Of a stretch of DNA of 16,700 nt, positions 6,867 through 13,479 are shown one piece after another. Positions within the stretch are counted from its first letter, which is position 1. The number at the start of each line of letters is the position of its first letter. The stretch lies in assembly GCA_900553475.1 (NCBI GenBank), contig USEF01000016.1:1-16700 (forward strand), given 5' to 3'. Source of the DNA: an uncultured Collinsella sp. (GTDB lineage: Bacteria; Actinomycetota; Coriobacteriia; Coriobacteriales; Coriobacteriaceae). The position numbers and the translations under genes are program-made. Below the pieces are notes generated by a model. It made no database searches. It saw only the letters and a list, made by a program, of their open reading frames with translations, and had not been told where the DNA came from.

Positions 6867-7451
6867 TTATTTGGTTGCATTGATTCTCTTTATTCCCCTT
6901 TTTTCAGCCTCCCTATATAGGGTGCTTCTGCTAATGCCAGTCTTTTCGCATATCTCTTTCACTGGCTTCGTTCTGTCGTTTTCAAATAGATAGAGAGCCA
7001 TGTTGAGAGCGTCTTCATCAACATTAGGTCTGCCGAACTTCACACCTTGCTTCATAGCGGCCTCCCTGCCCTCGGCAGCATTCTCAAGGATGATCTGCCT
7101 CTGGAACTCAGCAATGGCTGACAGCATATGAAATATCAATTTGCCTGCTGGAGTGGTTGTATCGATAGCCTCTTTCTTGCTATGAACCTCGACATGCATC
7201 TGTTCGAAGGTCTCCATAAGGTCAATTAGGTCTTTAGTACTCCTGCCAAGTCGAGACAGCTCAGTGATATAGACTTCATCGCCCTCGCGCAGACGGGAGA
7301 GCATATCTTTCAAAGCGGGACGATTAGCGTTCTTGCCCGAAGCCTTGTCGATAAATATCTGGCTATCCTTTAAGCCAAGCTCGTGCGCATATTCAAGCTG
7401 CCTTGCCTCGTTCTGTTCCTTTGTTGAGCAGCGAGCGTAGAGAAACTTCAT
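6867..7451 (-). CDS. Small serine recombinase, resolvase/invertase family
   Basis: A 194-residue DNA recombinase. The catalytic N-terminal domain holds the nucleophile Ser9 in YARCSTKEQN, then DKASGKNANRPALKDML (about 35-51), ELSRLGRSTKDL (about 64-75) and TTPAGKLIFHMLSAIAEFQ (about 99-117), all classic for Tn3-type resolvases and Hin-type invertases. A long E helix leads to a C-terminal helix-turn-helix (KEICEKTGISRSTLYREA, about 165-182). Length fits a complete protein. GGAGG precedes the ATG at 7451 by 6 nt. Res-like repeats lie directly upstream, so it probably resolves dimers or cointegrates of the element and represses its own promoter. It is not the integrase of the island; that is the tyrosine enzyme at 9822. 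Confidence 0.92.
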   Translation of the reverse strand: MKFLYARCSTKEQNEARQLEYAHELGLKDSQIFIDKASGKNANRPALKDMLSRLREGDEVYITELSRLGRSTKDLIDLMETFEQMHVEVHSKKEAIDTTTPAGKLIFHMLSAIAEFQRQIILENAAEGREAAMKQGVKFGRPNVDEDALNMALYLFENDRTKPVKEICEKTGISRSTLYREAEKRGIKRINATK

Positions 7452-7472
7452 CGCGTGCCTCCAATTCCTATA

Positions 7473-7608
7473 TGTCTCAAAAGTCCTATTAGTATTTTAT
7501 ATTGGGACATACACTTTTGGAATATCTTTTAGGACACTATTTGATTCAAAAGACTCACTTGGGGAGTGGTATTTCTCATGTCTCAAATGTTATGAATTTT
7601 GGGATACA
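7473..7608. promoter_or_regulatory. Res-like recombination site and resolvase promoter region
   Basis: Copies of a TGTCYCAAA half-site are arranged as inverted pairs: TGTCTCAAA at 7473-7481 with TTGGGACA at 7502-7509, and TGTCTCAAA at 7579-7587 with TTTTGGGATACA at 7597-7608. Further partial copies lie between (AGGACAC at 7531, TTCAAAAG at 7545). Position directly before a serine resolvase fits a res site with two or three subsites. A TATAAAAT box on the minus strand near 7494-7503 could be the promoter, overlapping the proximal subsite. Confidence 0.65.
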
Positions 7609-7963
7609 CCATAACGCAGCTTAACTTTCTTGCGCACTTCCGGCTTGCAGAAGATGCGTTACCTCGTAAGCCCCTGCCCCAGTCTGTTTTGGCGCATACG
7701 GGGTGTTTTACACTTTGGCCTCAACTTCTACTTGGCAGACCCCATCTATGTAGTTGATATCAACATGACTGAAAGAAGAAATTCCACCGACCGTCTACCT
7801 TCACTGCAAATAGCGCATTATCAAGGCATGATTGCTAATGCTATCGAGAAGACCGCCAGACACCATAAATGCATTATCTATAGGCACTCTTTATAACTGT
7901 CAATAATTGGCGAATAGCATTGCCGTTCCCCCTTTTACTCAAAATGATCGGTCATGCCCTTGA
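7609..7963. other. Gap without a convincing gene
   Basis: About 350 nt between the res-like site and the second structured leader. Only short open frames are present (an 88-codon plus frame at 7630-7896 and a short minus frame ending near 7702), none with a ribosome site or a recognisable sequence. It may be remnant coding DNA. Confidence 0.5.
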
Positions 7964-8205
7964 TACAATCTCATCTACCACACCGCAACATCCATATATT
8001 TGGGTGGAGCTTCACAATGGCATAGCTGCTGCTTTGCGTATGCAAACAGGCGAATTGGAGGGCACCCGCCTTTCAAGGTCTGTTCGCATATGCATGTGAA
8101 GCCTTGCGGTGTGGTAACTGTGGTAGGTGTCCTCCACATCGCTTAATTGCAATGATGTGCTTCTCCCCTTCCACGGTTGTCGGGATACCTTTGGAAGGAG
8201 AGCGG
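7964..8205 (+). promoter_or_regulatory. Structured leader RNA, copy B, with possible -10 box
   Basis: A TACAAT box (7964-7969) would place transcription start near 7976, exactly where the closing helix begins; no clear -35 is seen. Pairings are: 7976-7988 with 8104-8116 (13 bp); hairpin 7990-7994 with 8001-8005, 6-nt loop TATATT; GCTTCACA 8009-8016 with 8095-8102; TGCGTATGC 8035-8043 with 8086-8094; ACAG/CTGT; and TTGGAGGGC 8055-8063 with 8068-8076. Then follow AACTGTGG (8116-8123) and CCTTCCA (8167-8173) pairing with TGGAAGG (8192-8198) over the ribosome site. The order and sizes of helices match copy A at 3707-3937 although paired bases differ. Confidence 0.65.
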
Positions 8206-9468
8206 ATGAAGAAGCCAACGAACAAACAACTAGCCCTCTTAGTTACGATTGCCCTCGTATTAGTTTGCGCGATTGTTTTAGTGCCCAACCTTGCCGCAGA
8301 ACCGAATTCGAGTGCAACACTCAACATTTTCCACACTCATAAATGGAAGAAAGCGACCTGCACCAAACCTAAGACCTGCAAGGAATGCGGGGCAACAGAG
8401 GGCGATCCGCTGGGTCACAAACTCGAGGACTGGAAAGACGATGGATTCGACTCCACGTTCTCCGAAAGGGTCTATGTCAAAACATGTTCTCGCTGCGAGA
8501 AAACAATTGAGAAAAAGACAGAGAAGGTTACCTCGTTTCTGGAGAACGAAAAGCTGACCATATGCCCAGACACCTACTCGAAGGTTTTCGAAAAAAGACT
8601 TCGAGAGCTTAACGACAGCGATTTTACAGTGCACGAAGAATACGACTACAAACTGACTGTCTATTCAATTAATGACTCGAATGACGAGATGACGGGGCAG
8701 CTCTCCTTTTCACTAAAGGACAAGAACCTCGACCCAACCCTTCTCTATACAGAACCTCTCAACTACGGCATCGTTGTCATGCTCGACAACAACCAAAGTA
8801 GCTATGACAAAAAGATGGCACGCTTCCTTGTGGCGATGATTGAGGCATGCGACCCGTCACTTGACTGGGATTCGGTCGGTGAAATCGTCAAAGAAATCGA
8901 TGAGCAGGGCGCGGCAAGCAGGAACGGCTTCACCTACAGCAGGACAAAAAACGGTGGGTATACCCTTCTGCAAGCATCCATTATCACGACCGCAGCCGCA
9001 CCCACGGAAACCAAAACGCCGCTTGACCATGACACCGTTAATAAAGACCTTGACCAAGTGCGAGAGAGGTTGAAATATATCGGGCAGACCGCTCAATACG
9101 TTAAAAAGGCAATTCCAAGCGCAGAAATGGATGGCATCGATTTACGCGAGAAGGTTACCTTTCTCGGGATTGACGGAGAATTTCTATACGACGTAGATAA
9201 GGACACCAACAAAGTTGATAATCTCTTTTTCAAATGGTCTCTAAGCGACTACGCCTCCGATAGAGATTACGCCGTCAACACCATCGCATCCTATTTCGGC
9301 AACGAATACGAGACCAAAGACTTATCCCAATACAACAAGGGCAACGACATGTACAGCTACAGGTGGTGGCAAACCACCGATGAGAACTGGAGCGTCTACC
9401 TTGTCTTGACAGACGAAGACACCGAGAACGAGGGCGGCAGCATTCAATTCACTCAATTAGAGAACTAG
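8206..9468 (+). CDS. Envelope-anchored protein with Cys-rich zinc-ribbon-like region
   Basis: A 420-residue protein with an N-terminal hydrophobic segment (about 9-30) that acts as a membrane anchor or signal peptide; no good lipobox is seen. Next comes a short module with His43, His45, Cys52, Cys58, Cys61, His71, Cys94 and Cys97 (HTHKWKKATCTKP, CKECGATEGDPLGH, CSRC). This HxHxW...C...CxxCG...GH pattern is frequent in secreted proteins of gut bacteria and suggests metal binding or disulphides outside the cell. The remaining 320 residues have no recognised domain. The ATG at 8206 is chosen for GGAAGGAG 5 nt upstream; the frame extends further upstream only through the leader. A strong terminator follows at 9500. 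Function unknown; cargo of the island. Confidence 0.75.
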   Translation: MKKPTNKQLALLVTIALVLVCAIVLVPNLAAEPNSSATLNIFHTHKWKKATCTKPKTCKECGATEGDPLGHKLEDWKDDGFDSTFSERVYVKTCSRCEKTIEKKTEKVTSFLENEKLTICPDTYSKVFEKRLRELNDSDFTVHEEYDYKLTVYSINDSNDEMTGQLSFSLKDKNLDPTLLYTEPLNYGIVVMLDNNQSSYDKKMARFLVAMIEACDPSLDWDSVGEIVKEIDEQGAASRNGFTYSRTKNGGYTLLQASIITTAAAPTETKTPLDHDTVNKDLDQVRERLKYIGQTAQYVKKAIPSAEMDGIDLREKVTFLGIDGEFLYDVDKDTNKVDNLFFKWSLSDYASDRDYAVNTIASYFGNEYETKDLSQYNKGNDMYSYRWWQTTDENWSVYLVLTDEDTENEGGSIQFTQLEN

Positions 9469-9499
9469 ACTCTCCCCTTCGCCCAATTAAAGAAATAGC

Positions 9500-9540
9500 G
9501 GCTGCGCAGCGCCCCAAGCATTGACGCTGCGCAGCCTTTT
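9500..9540 (+). terminator. Rho-independent terminator after the envelope protein gene
   Basis: GGCTGCGCAGCG (9500-9511) and CGCTGCGCAGCC (9525-9536) form a perfect 12-bp stem with a 13-nt loop, followed by TTTT. It lies 31 nt after the stop codon and separates this gene from the integrase. Confidence 0.85.
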
Positions 9541-9821
9541 GTATTCATGCGACCTATAAAGTCATTGAAACTATTAGGACTCAATCAAACTGCGATTTCA
9601 ATTGATGTCCGCTCAGCCTATAGCAAAAATGCACGCTGAGAGCGAAATTAAGGCTTGGAATTGCACCGATGGGCACTTACTCCAACCCCAGCCCCAACGG
9701 GGCAAATAGGCCTCATTTCCTTTGATTTAACCCAATAAACGAACCCTTTCACCATGGCATAGACAACCCCATAGCTACAATCATGTTGTCGTGCTTGAGT
9801 CTCTGAAAGGAGATCCAAGCT
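9541..9821 (+). promoter_or_regulatory. Integrase leader region, no excisionase gene seen
   Basis: This 281-nt gap contains small hairpins: CTCAGC/GCTGAG (9612-9639), GCCCC/GGGGC (9691-9703) and GACAAC/GTTGTC (about 9763-9790). Tn916 has xis here, but only a 34-codon frame without a ribosome site is present (9605-9709). No clear promoter consensus is visible. Confidence 0.45.
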
Positions 9822-11018
9822 ATGTCGAATAGGAAAGATAACAAGGGTCGAGTTCTCCATCGCGGAGAAGGCCAGCGCCCAGACGGTCGTTACTCGTTTA
9901 AATACACCAATTGGATGGGAAAAACCTGCTTTGTCTATTCGTGGACTTTGACAATTCACGACCAAACGCCACACGGCAAAAAGAGAGACCTCTGCTTAAG
10001 ACAAAAAGAGCAGCAGGTTCAAAAAGACCTCTTCGACCACATTGCACCTGAGAACATGAACGTCATGACTCTGGTTGAGAACTACCTTGCGACCAAGGTT
10101 GCGGTACGAAAGACAACCGTTAGCGCCTATAAAACCGTCACCAATTACCTGAAAACAGACAGCTTCAGCAAAGCCAAAATATCAAACATTACGGTGTTGG
10201 ACGCAAAGAAATGGCTTATCCACCTTCAGCAAGATGTTGGAAAGGGCTATAGCAGCGTCTGTAGCATCCGAGGCGTACTCAGGCCAGCCTTTCAACTTGC
10301 CGAGGAGTGCGGCCTCATCAGAAGAAACCCCTTTAACTTCGAGCTTATCAATGTGCTGGTCAACGATACGGTATCCAGAGAATCGTTAAGCGTTAGACAG
10401 GAACGGCTATTCCTTGAATTTATGCGCTCGGATCATCACTTCTCGCGCTACTTTGAGACTTACTTCATCTTGTTGAATACTGGACTCAGAATTTCTGAAT
10501 ACTGCGGCCTGACCCTTGATGACATTGACTTCGAAAATCACTGCATATGCGTTCAAAAGCAACTCCATCGTGCGAGAGATATGCAGTATTACGTTGAAGA
10601 ACCCAAGACGAAATCTGGTATGAGATATATCCCTATGACTGCTTCTGTCGAAAAGGCCTTCCACAGTCTCATCGAACAGAGGGCGCAGCCAAAAGAAGAG
10701 CCTGTTATTGATGGGGTCGGGGGCTTCATCTGCCTAGACAAGAATGAGATGCCATGCGTTGCCCTGCATTGGGAGCATAGGCTCAAACGCGCCGTCATTA
10801 AGCACAACCGCATCTATAAGGAAGAGCTGCCTCATATAACCCCGCACCAGCTCAGGCACACTTTCTGTAGCCGAATGGCACGCGCTGGCATGAGTCCAGC
10901 AAAGCTCAGATACATTATGGGGCATTCAGATATCAACACCACCTACAACGTTTACACCCATCTTGGGCTTGAAGATATTCAAGACGAGATGCTTGCTATT
11001 GAACAAAACCGCAGGTAG
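9822..11018 (+). CDS. int: Tyrosine recombinase, Tn916-type integrase
   Basis: A 398-residue site-specific integrase that catalyses insertion and excision of the island. The N-terminal arm-binding domain (about 1-75; KDNKGRVLHRGEGQRPDGRY, then FVYSW) closely resembles Tn916 Int. A SAM-like core-binding domain spans about 83-178, and the catalytic domain has Arg223 (NTGLRISE), Lys264 (KTKSG), His342 and Arg345 (HQLRHTF), His368 (MGHSD) and the nucleophile Tyr378 (VYTHL). Its length matches Tn916 Int (about 405). AAAGGAG lies 9 nt before the ATG. It is the last gene before the right junction, pointing toward the phosphatase, as is usual for gene-specific integrases next to their att site. Unlike Tn916 itself, the duplication at the ends shows a specific gene target. 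Confidence 0.95.
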   Translation: MSNRKDNKGRVLHRGEGQRPDGRYSFKYTNWMGKTCFVYSWTLTIHDQTPHGKKRDLCLRQKEQQVQKDLFDHIAPENMNVMTLVENYLATKVAVRKTTVSAYKTVTNYLKTDSFSKAKISNITVLDAKKWLIHLQQDVGKGYSSVCSIRGVLRPAFQLAEECGLIRRNPFNFELINVLVNDTVSRESLSVRQERLFLEFMRSDHHFSRYFETYFILLNTGLRISEYCGLTLDDIDFENHCICVQKQLHRARDMQYYVEEPKTKSGMRYIPMTASVEKAFHSLIEQRAQPKEEPVIDGVGGFICLDKNEMPCVALHWEHRLKRAVIKHNRIYKEELPHITPHQLRHTFCSRMARAGMSPAKLRYIMGHSDINTTYNVYTHLGLEDIQDEMLAIEQNRR

Positions 11019-11023
11019 ACATT

Positions 11024-11061
11024 GGTAGTAAAAATTTGAGCCGTACTACGTTTTTACTACC
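11024..11061 (+). other. Putative arm-type sites and inverted repeat at right end
   Basis: GGTAGTAAAAA (11024-11034) is perfectly complementary to TTTTTACTACC (11051-11061). Inside are TACTAC hexamers at 11044-11049 and 11055-11060, one turn apart, matching the left-end site at 3571-3590. The hairpin lies just after the integrase stop and may also act as its terminator. Confidence 0.55.
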
Positions 11062-11252
11062 TTTGCTTCTACTTTTGACTGATTTCTGGCCTTAATAAAG
11101 TGGATTTCCTTCCCTATATTGGAAACTAATTACTAGAGCCATTCAGCTCGTTGAATGCAGTAGAAGTGTTGGTGATAAAGGTCTTATCTTGTTATTATCG
11201 CAGGTAGAGATAGCTATTTGACCCTGTCCCTTCGTCACATCACATTGGGGTT
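11062..11252. other. Right-end noncoding segment with repeat remnant and possible promoter
   Basis: No gene. TTGGTG (11169-11174) and TATTAT (11193-11198), 18 nt apart, form a weak candidate promoter that could drive the restored phosphatase gene. CTGTCCCTTCGTCACAT (11224-11240) is a half copy, with one change, of the dispersed palindrome found intact at 11892 and 13440. A small CATTCA/TGAATG repeat lies at 11140-11157. Confidence 0.45.
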
Positions 11253-11350
11253 GTAGATGAGATACTCGAGCTCGATGGTGGTGATCGAAAGGAAACCGCA
11301 TATGCAACGTGTACTGTTTATCTGCTATGGAAACATCTGCCGCTCGACGA
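11253..11350 (+). repeat. Right copy of 98-bp target-gene duplication (element-borne)
   Basis: Matches 3428-3525 with six substitutions in 98 nt. It supplies the ribosome site, start codon and first 16 codons that rebuild the phosphatase gene. Identity ends at TCGACGA (11344-11350), the probable strand-exchange region. Confidence 0.9.
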
Positions 11351-11748
11351 TGGCCGAGTCGGTGTTTACCGAGCTCGTGCGCCGCGCTGGGCGCGAGGCG
11401 GAGTTTGCCATCGATTCCGCGGCGACCTCGACCGAGGAGATCGGCAACCCGCCACACCACAGTACCGTTGCCAAGCTACGCGAGGTCGGGATTCCCGTCG
11501 TCGCACATCGCGCACGTCAGGTACGTCGCGCGGAGTATGGCGACTGGGACCACATTGTCTATATGGACGACGAGAACGCCCGCGCCCTGTACCGAATTTT
11601 TGGGAAGGACCCCGATGGCAAGATCTCGCGCCTGCTCGATTGGACCGATCGCCCCGGCGACGTGGCCGACCCCTGGTACACCGGCAATTTCGACGCCACC
11701 TACCGCGATGTACTCGCCGGTTGCACCGCCATGCTCGAGCAGCTGTAG
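11302..11748 (+). CDS. Low-molecular-weight protein tyrosine phosphatase (restored)
   Basis: A 148-residue cytoplasmic phosphatase that removes phosphate from tyrosine residues of target proteins. The P-loop CYGNICRST has the nucleophile Cys8 and Arg14 in the CX5R(S/T) arrangement, and the general acid Asp123 lies in DPWYTGNF. Length fits the family. GAAAGGA precedes the ATG at 11302. The 5' end, including ribosome site and first 16 codons, comes from the integrated element, and the rest is chromosomal. Excision would rejoin the body to the original 5' end at 3477 without changing the protein. Its original partner, the MFS gene, is now about 7.9 kb away, so its transcription must come from element DNA or read-through from the integrase. 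Confidence 0.93.
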   Translation: MQRVLFICYGNICRSTMAESVFTELVRRAGREAEFAIDSAATSTEEIGNPPHHSTVAKLREVGIPVVAHRARQVRRAEYGDWDHIVYMDDENARALYRIFGKDPDGKISRLLDWTDRPGDVADPWYTGNFDATYRDVLAGCTAMLEQL

Positions 11749-11791
11749 GCGCTCGGGCGGCGCGGGCACACGGGCCACGCCATCGGCATAA

Positions 11792-11888
11792 AACGAGCGT
11801 GGATTTTCTCCCACTTTGAGCGTTCGAGTGCGCTCTAAACGGGAGAAAATCCACGCTCGTTATCTCGGTGGGAGAAAATCCACACTCA
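11792..11888. repeat. 21-bp inverted repeat plus third direct copy
   Basis: AACGAGCGTGGATTTTCTCCC (11792-11812) is perfectly complementary to 11841-11861, with a small inner GAGCG/CGCTC stem. A third, slightly diverged unit TGGGAGAAAATCCACACTCA follows at 11869-11888. It lies between convergent genes and could act as a bidirectional terminator or be a dispersed palindromic repeat. Confidence 0.75.
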
Positions 11889-11891
11889 TGA

Positions 11892-11922
11892 ATGTGACAA
11901 AGGGACTGTCCCTTTGTCACAT
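11892..11922. repeat. Dispersed palindromic repeat, intact copy
   Basis: A 31-nt near-perfect palindrome with arms ATGTGACAAAGGGAC and GTCCCTTTGTCACAT around a single base. It is located just after the previous repeat and 13 nt from the end of the ATPase gene. Confidence 0.85.
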
Positions 11923-11934
11923 CCGGGACTGGCC

Positions 11935-13296
11935 CTAGACCGGCTTGACCTCCAGCTTTATCCCCTCGGCGCAGGAGTCGCCCAAAACATCCGAAAGGGC
12001 CCAGGTCGCATATAGCGGCAAATAGAGAACCGCTCCGTTGCGCTCAACGTTGCCTCTCGAAAAAACAATCCCGAGCCTTACGCCATATTCAGCCGTATCA
12101 AGCACATGACCGAGCGCAGCGTGCGCGTGGTAATAGGAGCCCGATTTAACCTCGATCGGAACAGCCGTCCCATCCGGTCCGTCGACCACAAAGTCCACTT
12201 CACCGCGCTTTTTTGTCTGATAGTAGTAAAGCTGGCGATTTTGGGCAGTCAGCTGCTGGGCCACCACGTTTTCGTAAATGCCGCCCAGATTGGGCTCCTT
12301 GCTATCAAGATACGCCGCTTGGGCGACTCCAACGGGGTAGCGCGCCATCAACATGCCCGTATCCGATTGGTATAGCTTGAACTGCGATGGCCGTGCCGTC
12401 TTGAGCAGGGGCGACTTTGGCTCGGTTACGATATCGGCTTTGAGAGCAACGCCGGCATCGACAAGCCAGACAAAATCTCGCTGGTACTTCTCATAATGCG
12501 CCTTGGGGTCAATGGAATTGAGCACGAAACGCTTGTGTTCGCCCTCGAGCATAATAGGGAGCTGATCGTAGATGCTCTGCACCTGCAGGGCTCGCCCGCT
12601 TGCATACTTGGAGATATCCCGCCGGTACTGTTCGTTGAGCTCTGACTGTAGCTGACGAACAGAGGCAAGGTCGCCCTGCGTGTCAAGGAAACGCTGCACG
12701 ACCTCCGGCATTCCGCCGACAACGGTATAGGTCCTGAAGTTTGCCATCATCGCGTCATGAATGTAATCAGGAATGGGCCTCTCGCTGATACACGCGTCAC
12801 GTATCGTTTGGCGAGCCCCCTCGCTCACCCCGGTTGCCCAGCAAAACTCCTCAAAATCGAGCGGGAACATCCTAAGCTCGTGGACATACCCCACGGGATA
12901 GGACTTGACGCCCTTGAACTGGGTCCCGAGCATTGACCCCGAAAACGCCCAGCGGCACCTCCCGTCCTCAACAAGGAACTTTGCCATCGTCATGATGTCG
13001 GGGGCCTCTTGGACCTCATCGATAAACACGAGCGTTTTGCCTGGTGCAATCGACTTTCCCGAAAGAAGCGTCACCCTGCTGATGAAATCATCGGCATCCC
13101 GCGCCTCGAGAAGAGCATCTTTTGCCTGGCGATTTTCCATGAGGTTAAGCTCGATGTAGGTTGCATGGCTGGCTTTGCCAAATGCGCGAATCGAATAGCT
13201 TTTGCCGATCTGGCGAGAACCCGTGATGAATAAGGCCTTTTGCTCGGCAGACTTCAGCCAACGCTCCAGCTCTGCCGCTATTTTCCTGCGCAGCAT
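11935..13296 (-). CDS. AAA_14/DUF4143-type ATPase
   Basis: A 453-residue P-loop ATPase with the usual two-part layout of this family. The N-terminal AAA_14 domain has Walker A GSRQIGKS (26-33) and Walker B LVFIDEVQEAP with Asp93 and Glu94, followed by the sensor-like WAFSGSMLG. The C-terminal DUF4143-like part ends in a PD-(D/E)XK-type core: RGEVDFVVDGPDG, then PIEVKSGS. Such proteins are widespread in gut bacteria and archaea, often in variable regions; their cell function is unsettled. The ATG at 13296 is chosen for GGGGAGAG upstream; an ATG eight codons earlier is less well placed. Three repeats spaced by 33 bp lie just upstream and may be an operator. It appears to be a single-gene unit. 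Confidence 0.88.
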   Translation of the reverse strand: MLRRKIAAELERWLKSAEQKALFITGSRQIGKSYSIRAFGKASHATYIELNLMENRQAKDALLEARDADDFISRVTLLSGKSIAPGKTLVFIDEVQEAPDIMTMAKFLVEDGRCRWAFSGSMLGTQFKGVKSYPVGYVHELRMFPLDFEEFCWATGVSEGARQTIRDACISERPIPDYIHDAMMANFRTYTVVGGMPEVVQRFLDTQGDLASVRQLQSELNEQYRRDISKYASGRALQVQSIYDQLPIMLEGEHKRFVLNSIDPKAHYEKYQRDFVWLVDAGVALKADIVTEPKSPLLKTARPSQFKLYQSDTGMLMARYPVGVAQAAYLDSKEPNLGGIYENVVAQQLTAQNRQLYYYQTKKRGEVDFVVDGPDGTAVPIEVKSGSYYHAHAALGHVLDTAEYGVRLGIVFSRGNVERNGAVLYLPLYATWALSDVLGDSCAEGIKLEVKPV

Positions 13297-13315
13297 AGGC
13301 TCTCCCCTCAGTGTC

Positions 13316-13396
13316 ATCAAATGAAATGCAAAGTTTTATGCGCTTAATTATCGATGAAATGTAGGATTTTTAGAACCTAAAATCGGATGAAATGCA
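13316..13396. promoter_or_regulatory. Three direct repeats, 33-bp period, upstream of ATPase
   Basis: ATGAAATGYA occurs at 13321-13330, 13354-13363 and 13387-13396, each exactly 33 nt apart and each preceded by ATC plus two or so purines. The rest of each unit is AT-rich and only loosely alike. A spacing of about three helical turns puts the sites on one face of the DNA, as expected for a cooperative DNA-binding protein. Confidence 0.65.
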
Positions 13397-13414
13397 GAGA
13401 TTTAGGATTATAAG

Positions 13415-13436
13415 CAAAAAGAAGGGGCAGCCCCGG
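13415..13436 (-). terminator. Probable terminator of the kinase/TIGR04076 transcript
   Basis: Read on the minus strand, CCGGGGCTGCCCC forms a short GC hairpin followed by TTCTTTTT. It lies after the palindromic repeat that follows the stop codon at 13480. Confidence 0.5.
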
Positions 13437-13439
13437 CGA

Positions 13440-13470
13440 ATGTGACAAAGGGGCTGTCCCTTTGTCACAT
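13440..13470. repeat. Dispersed palindromic repeat, third copy
   Basis: Differs from the copy at 11892-11922 by one base (AAAGGGG for AAAGGGA). It lies 9 nt downstream of the TIGR04076-like gene on the minus strand, so it may add to termination there. Confidence 0.85.
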
Positions 13471-13479
13471 TGCGCTCGA

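Larger units (their letters stand above)
3519..11350 (+). mobile_element. Integrated genomic island in LMW-PTP gene, Tn916-type integrase
   Basis: The boundaries are defined by the 98-bp imperfect duplication of the phosphatase 5' region (3428-3525 and 11253-11350). The last shared bases are TCGACGA, after which the left copy enters element DNA and the right copy continues into the phosphatase body. Inside are a tyrosine integrase at the right end, a serine resolvase with res-like site, three unrecognised or cargo proteins and one SHOCT protein. Base composition is clearly more AT-rich than the flanks. No relaxase, type IV coupling protein or secretion gene is visible, so self-transfer is unlikely; it fits an integrative mobilizable element or a non-conjugative island. 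A repeated left end at 4802 suggests it is composite. Confidence 0.87.

Noticed and set aside
7630..7896. 88-codon open frame on the plus strand
   Set aside because: No ribosome site, no recognisable sequence and odd composition; possibly remnant coding DNA.
9605..9709. Possible excisionase gene upstream of the integrase
   Set aside because: The frame is only 34 codons, has no ribosome site and does not resemble Tn916 Xis.
13316..13420. Possible CRISPR array (three repeats, 33-bp period)
   Set aside because: The conserved unit is only about 10-15 nt, there are three copies, and no cas gene is near; an operator fits better.
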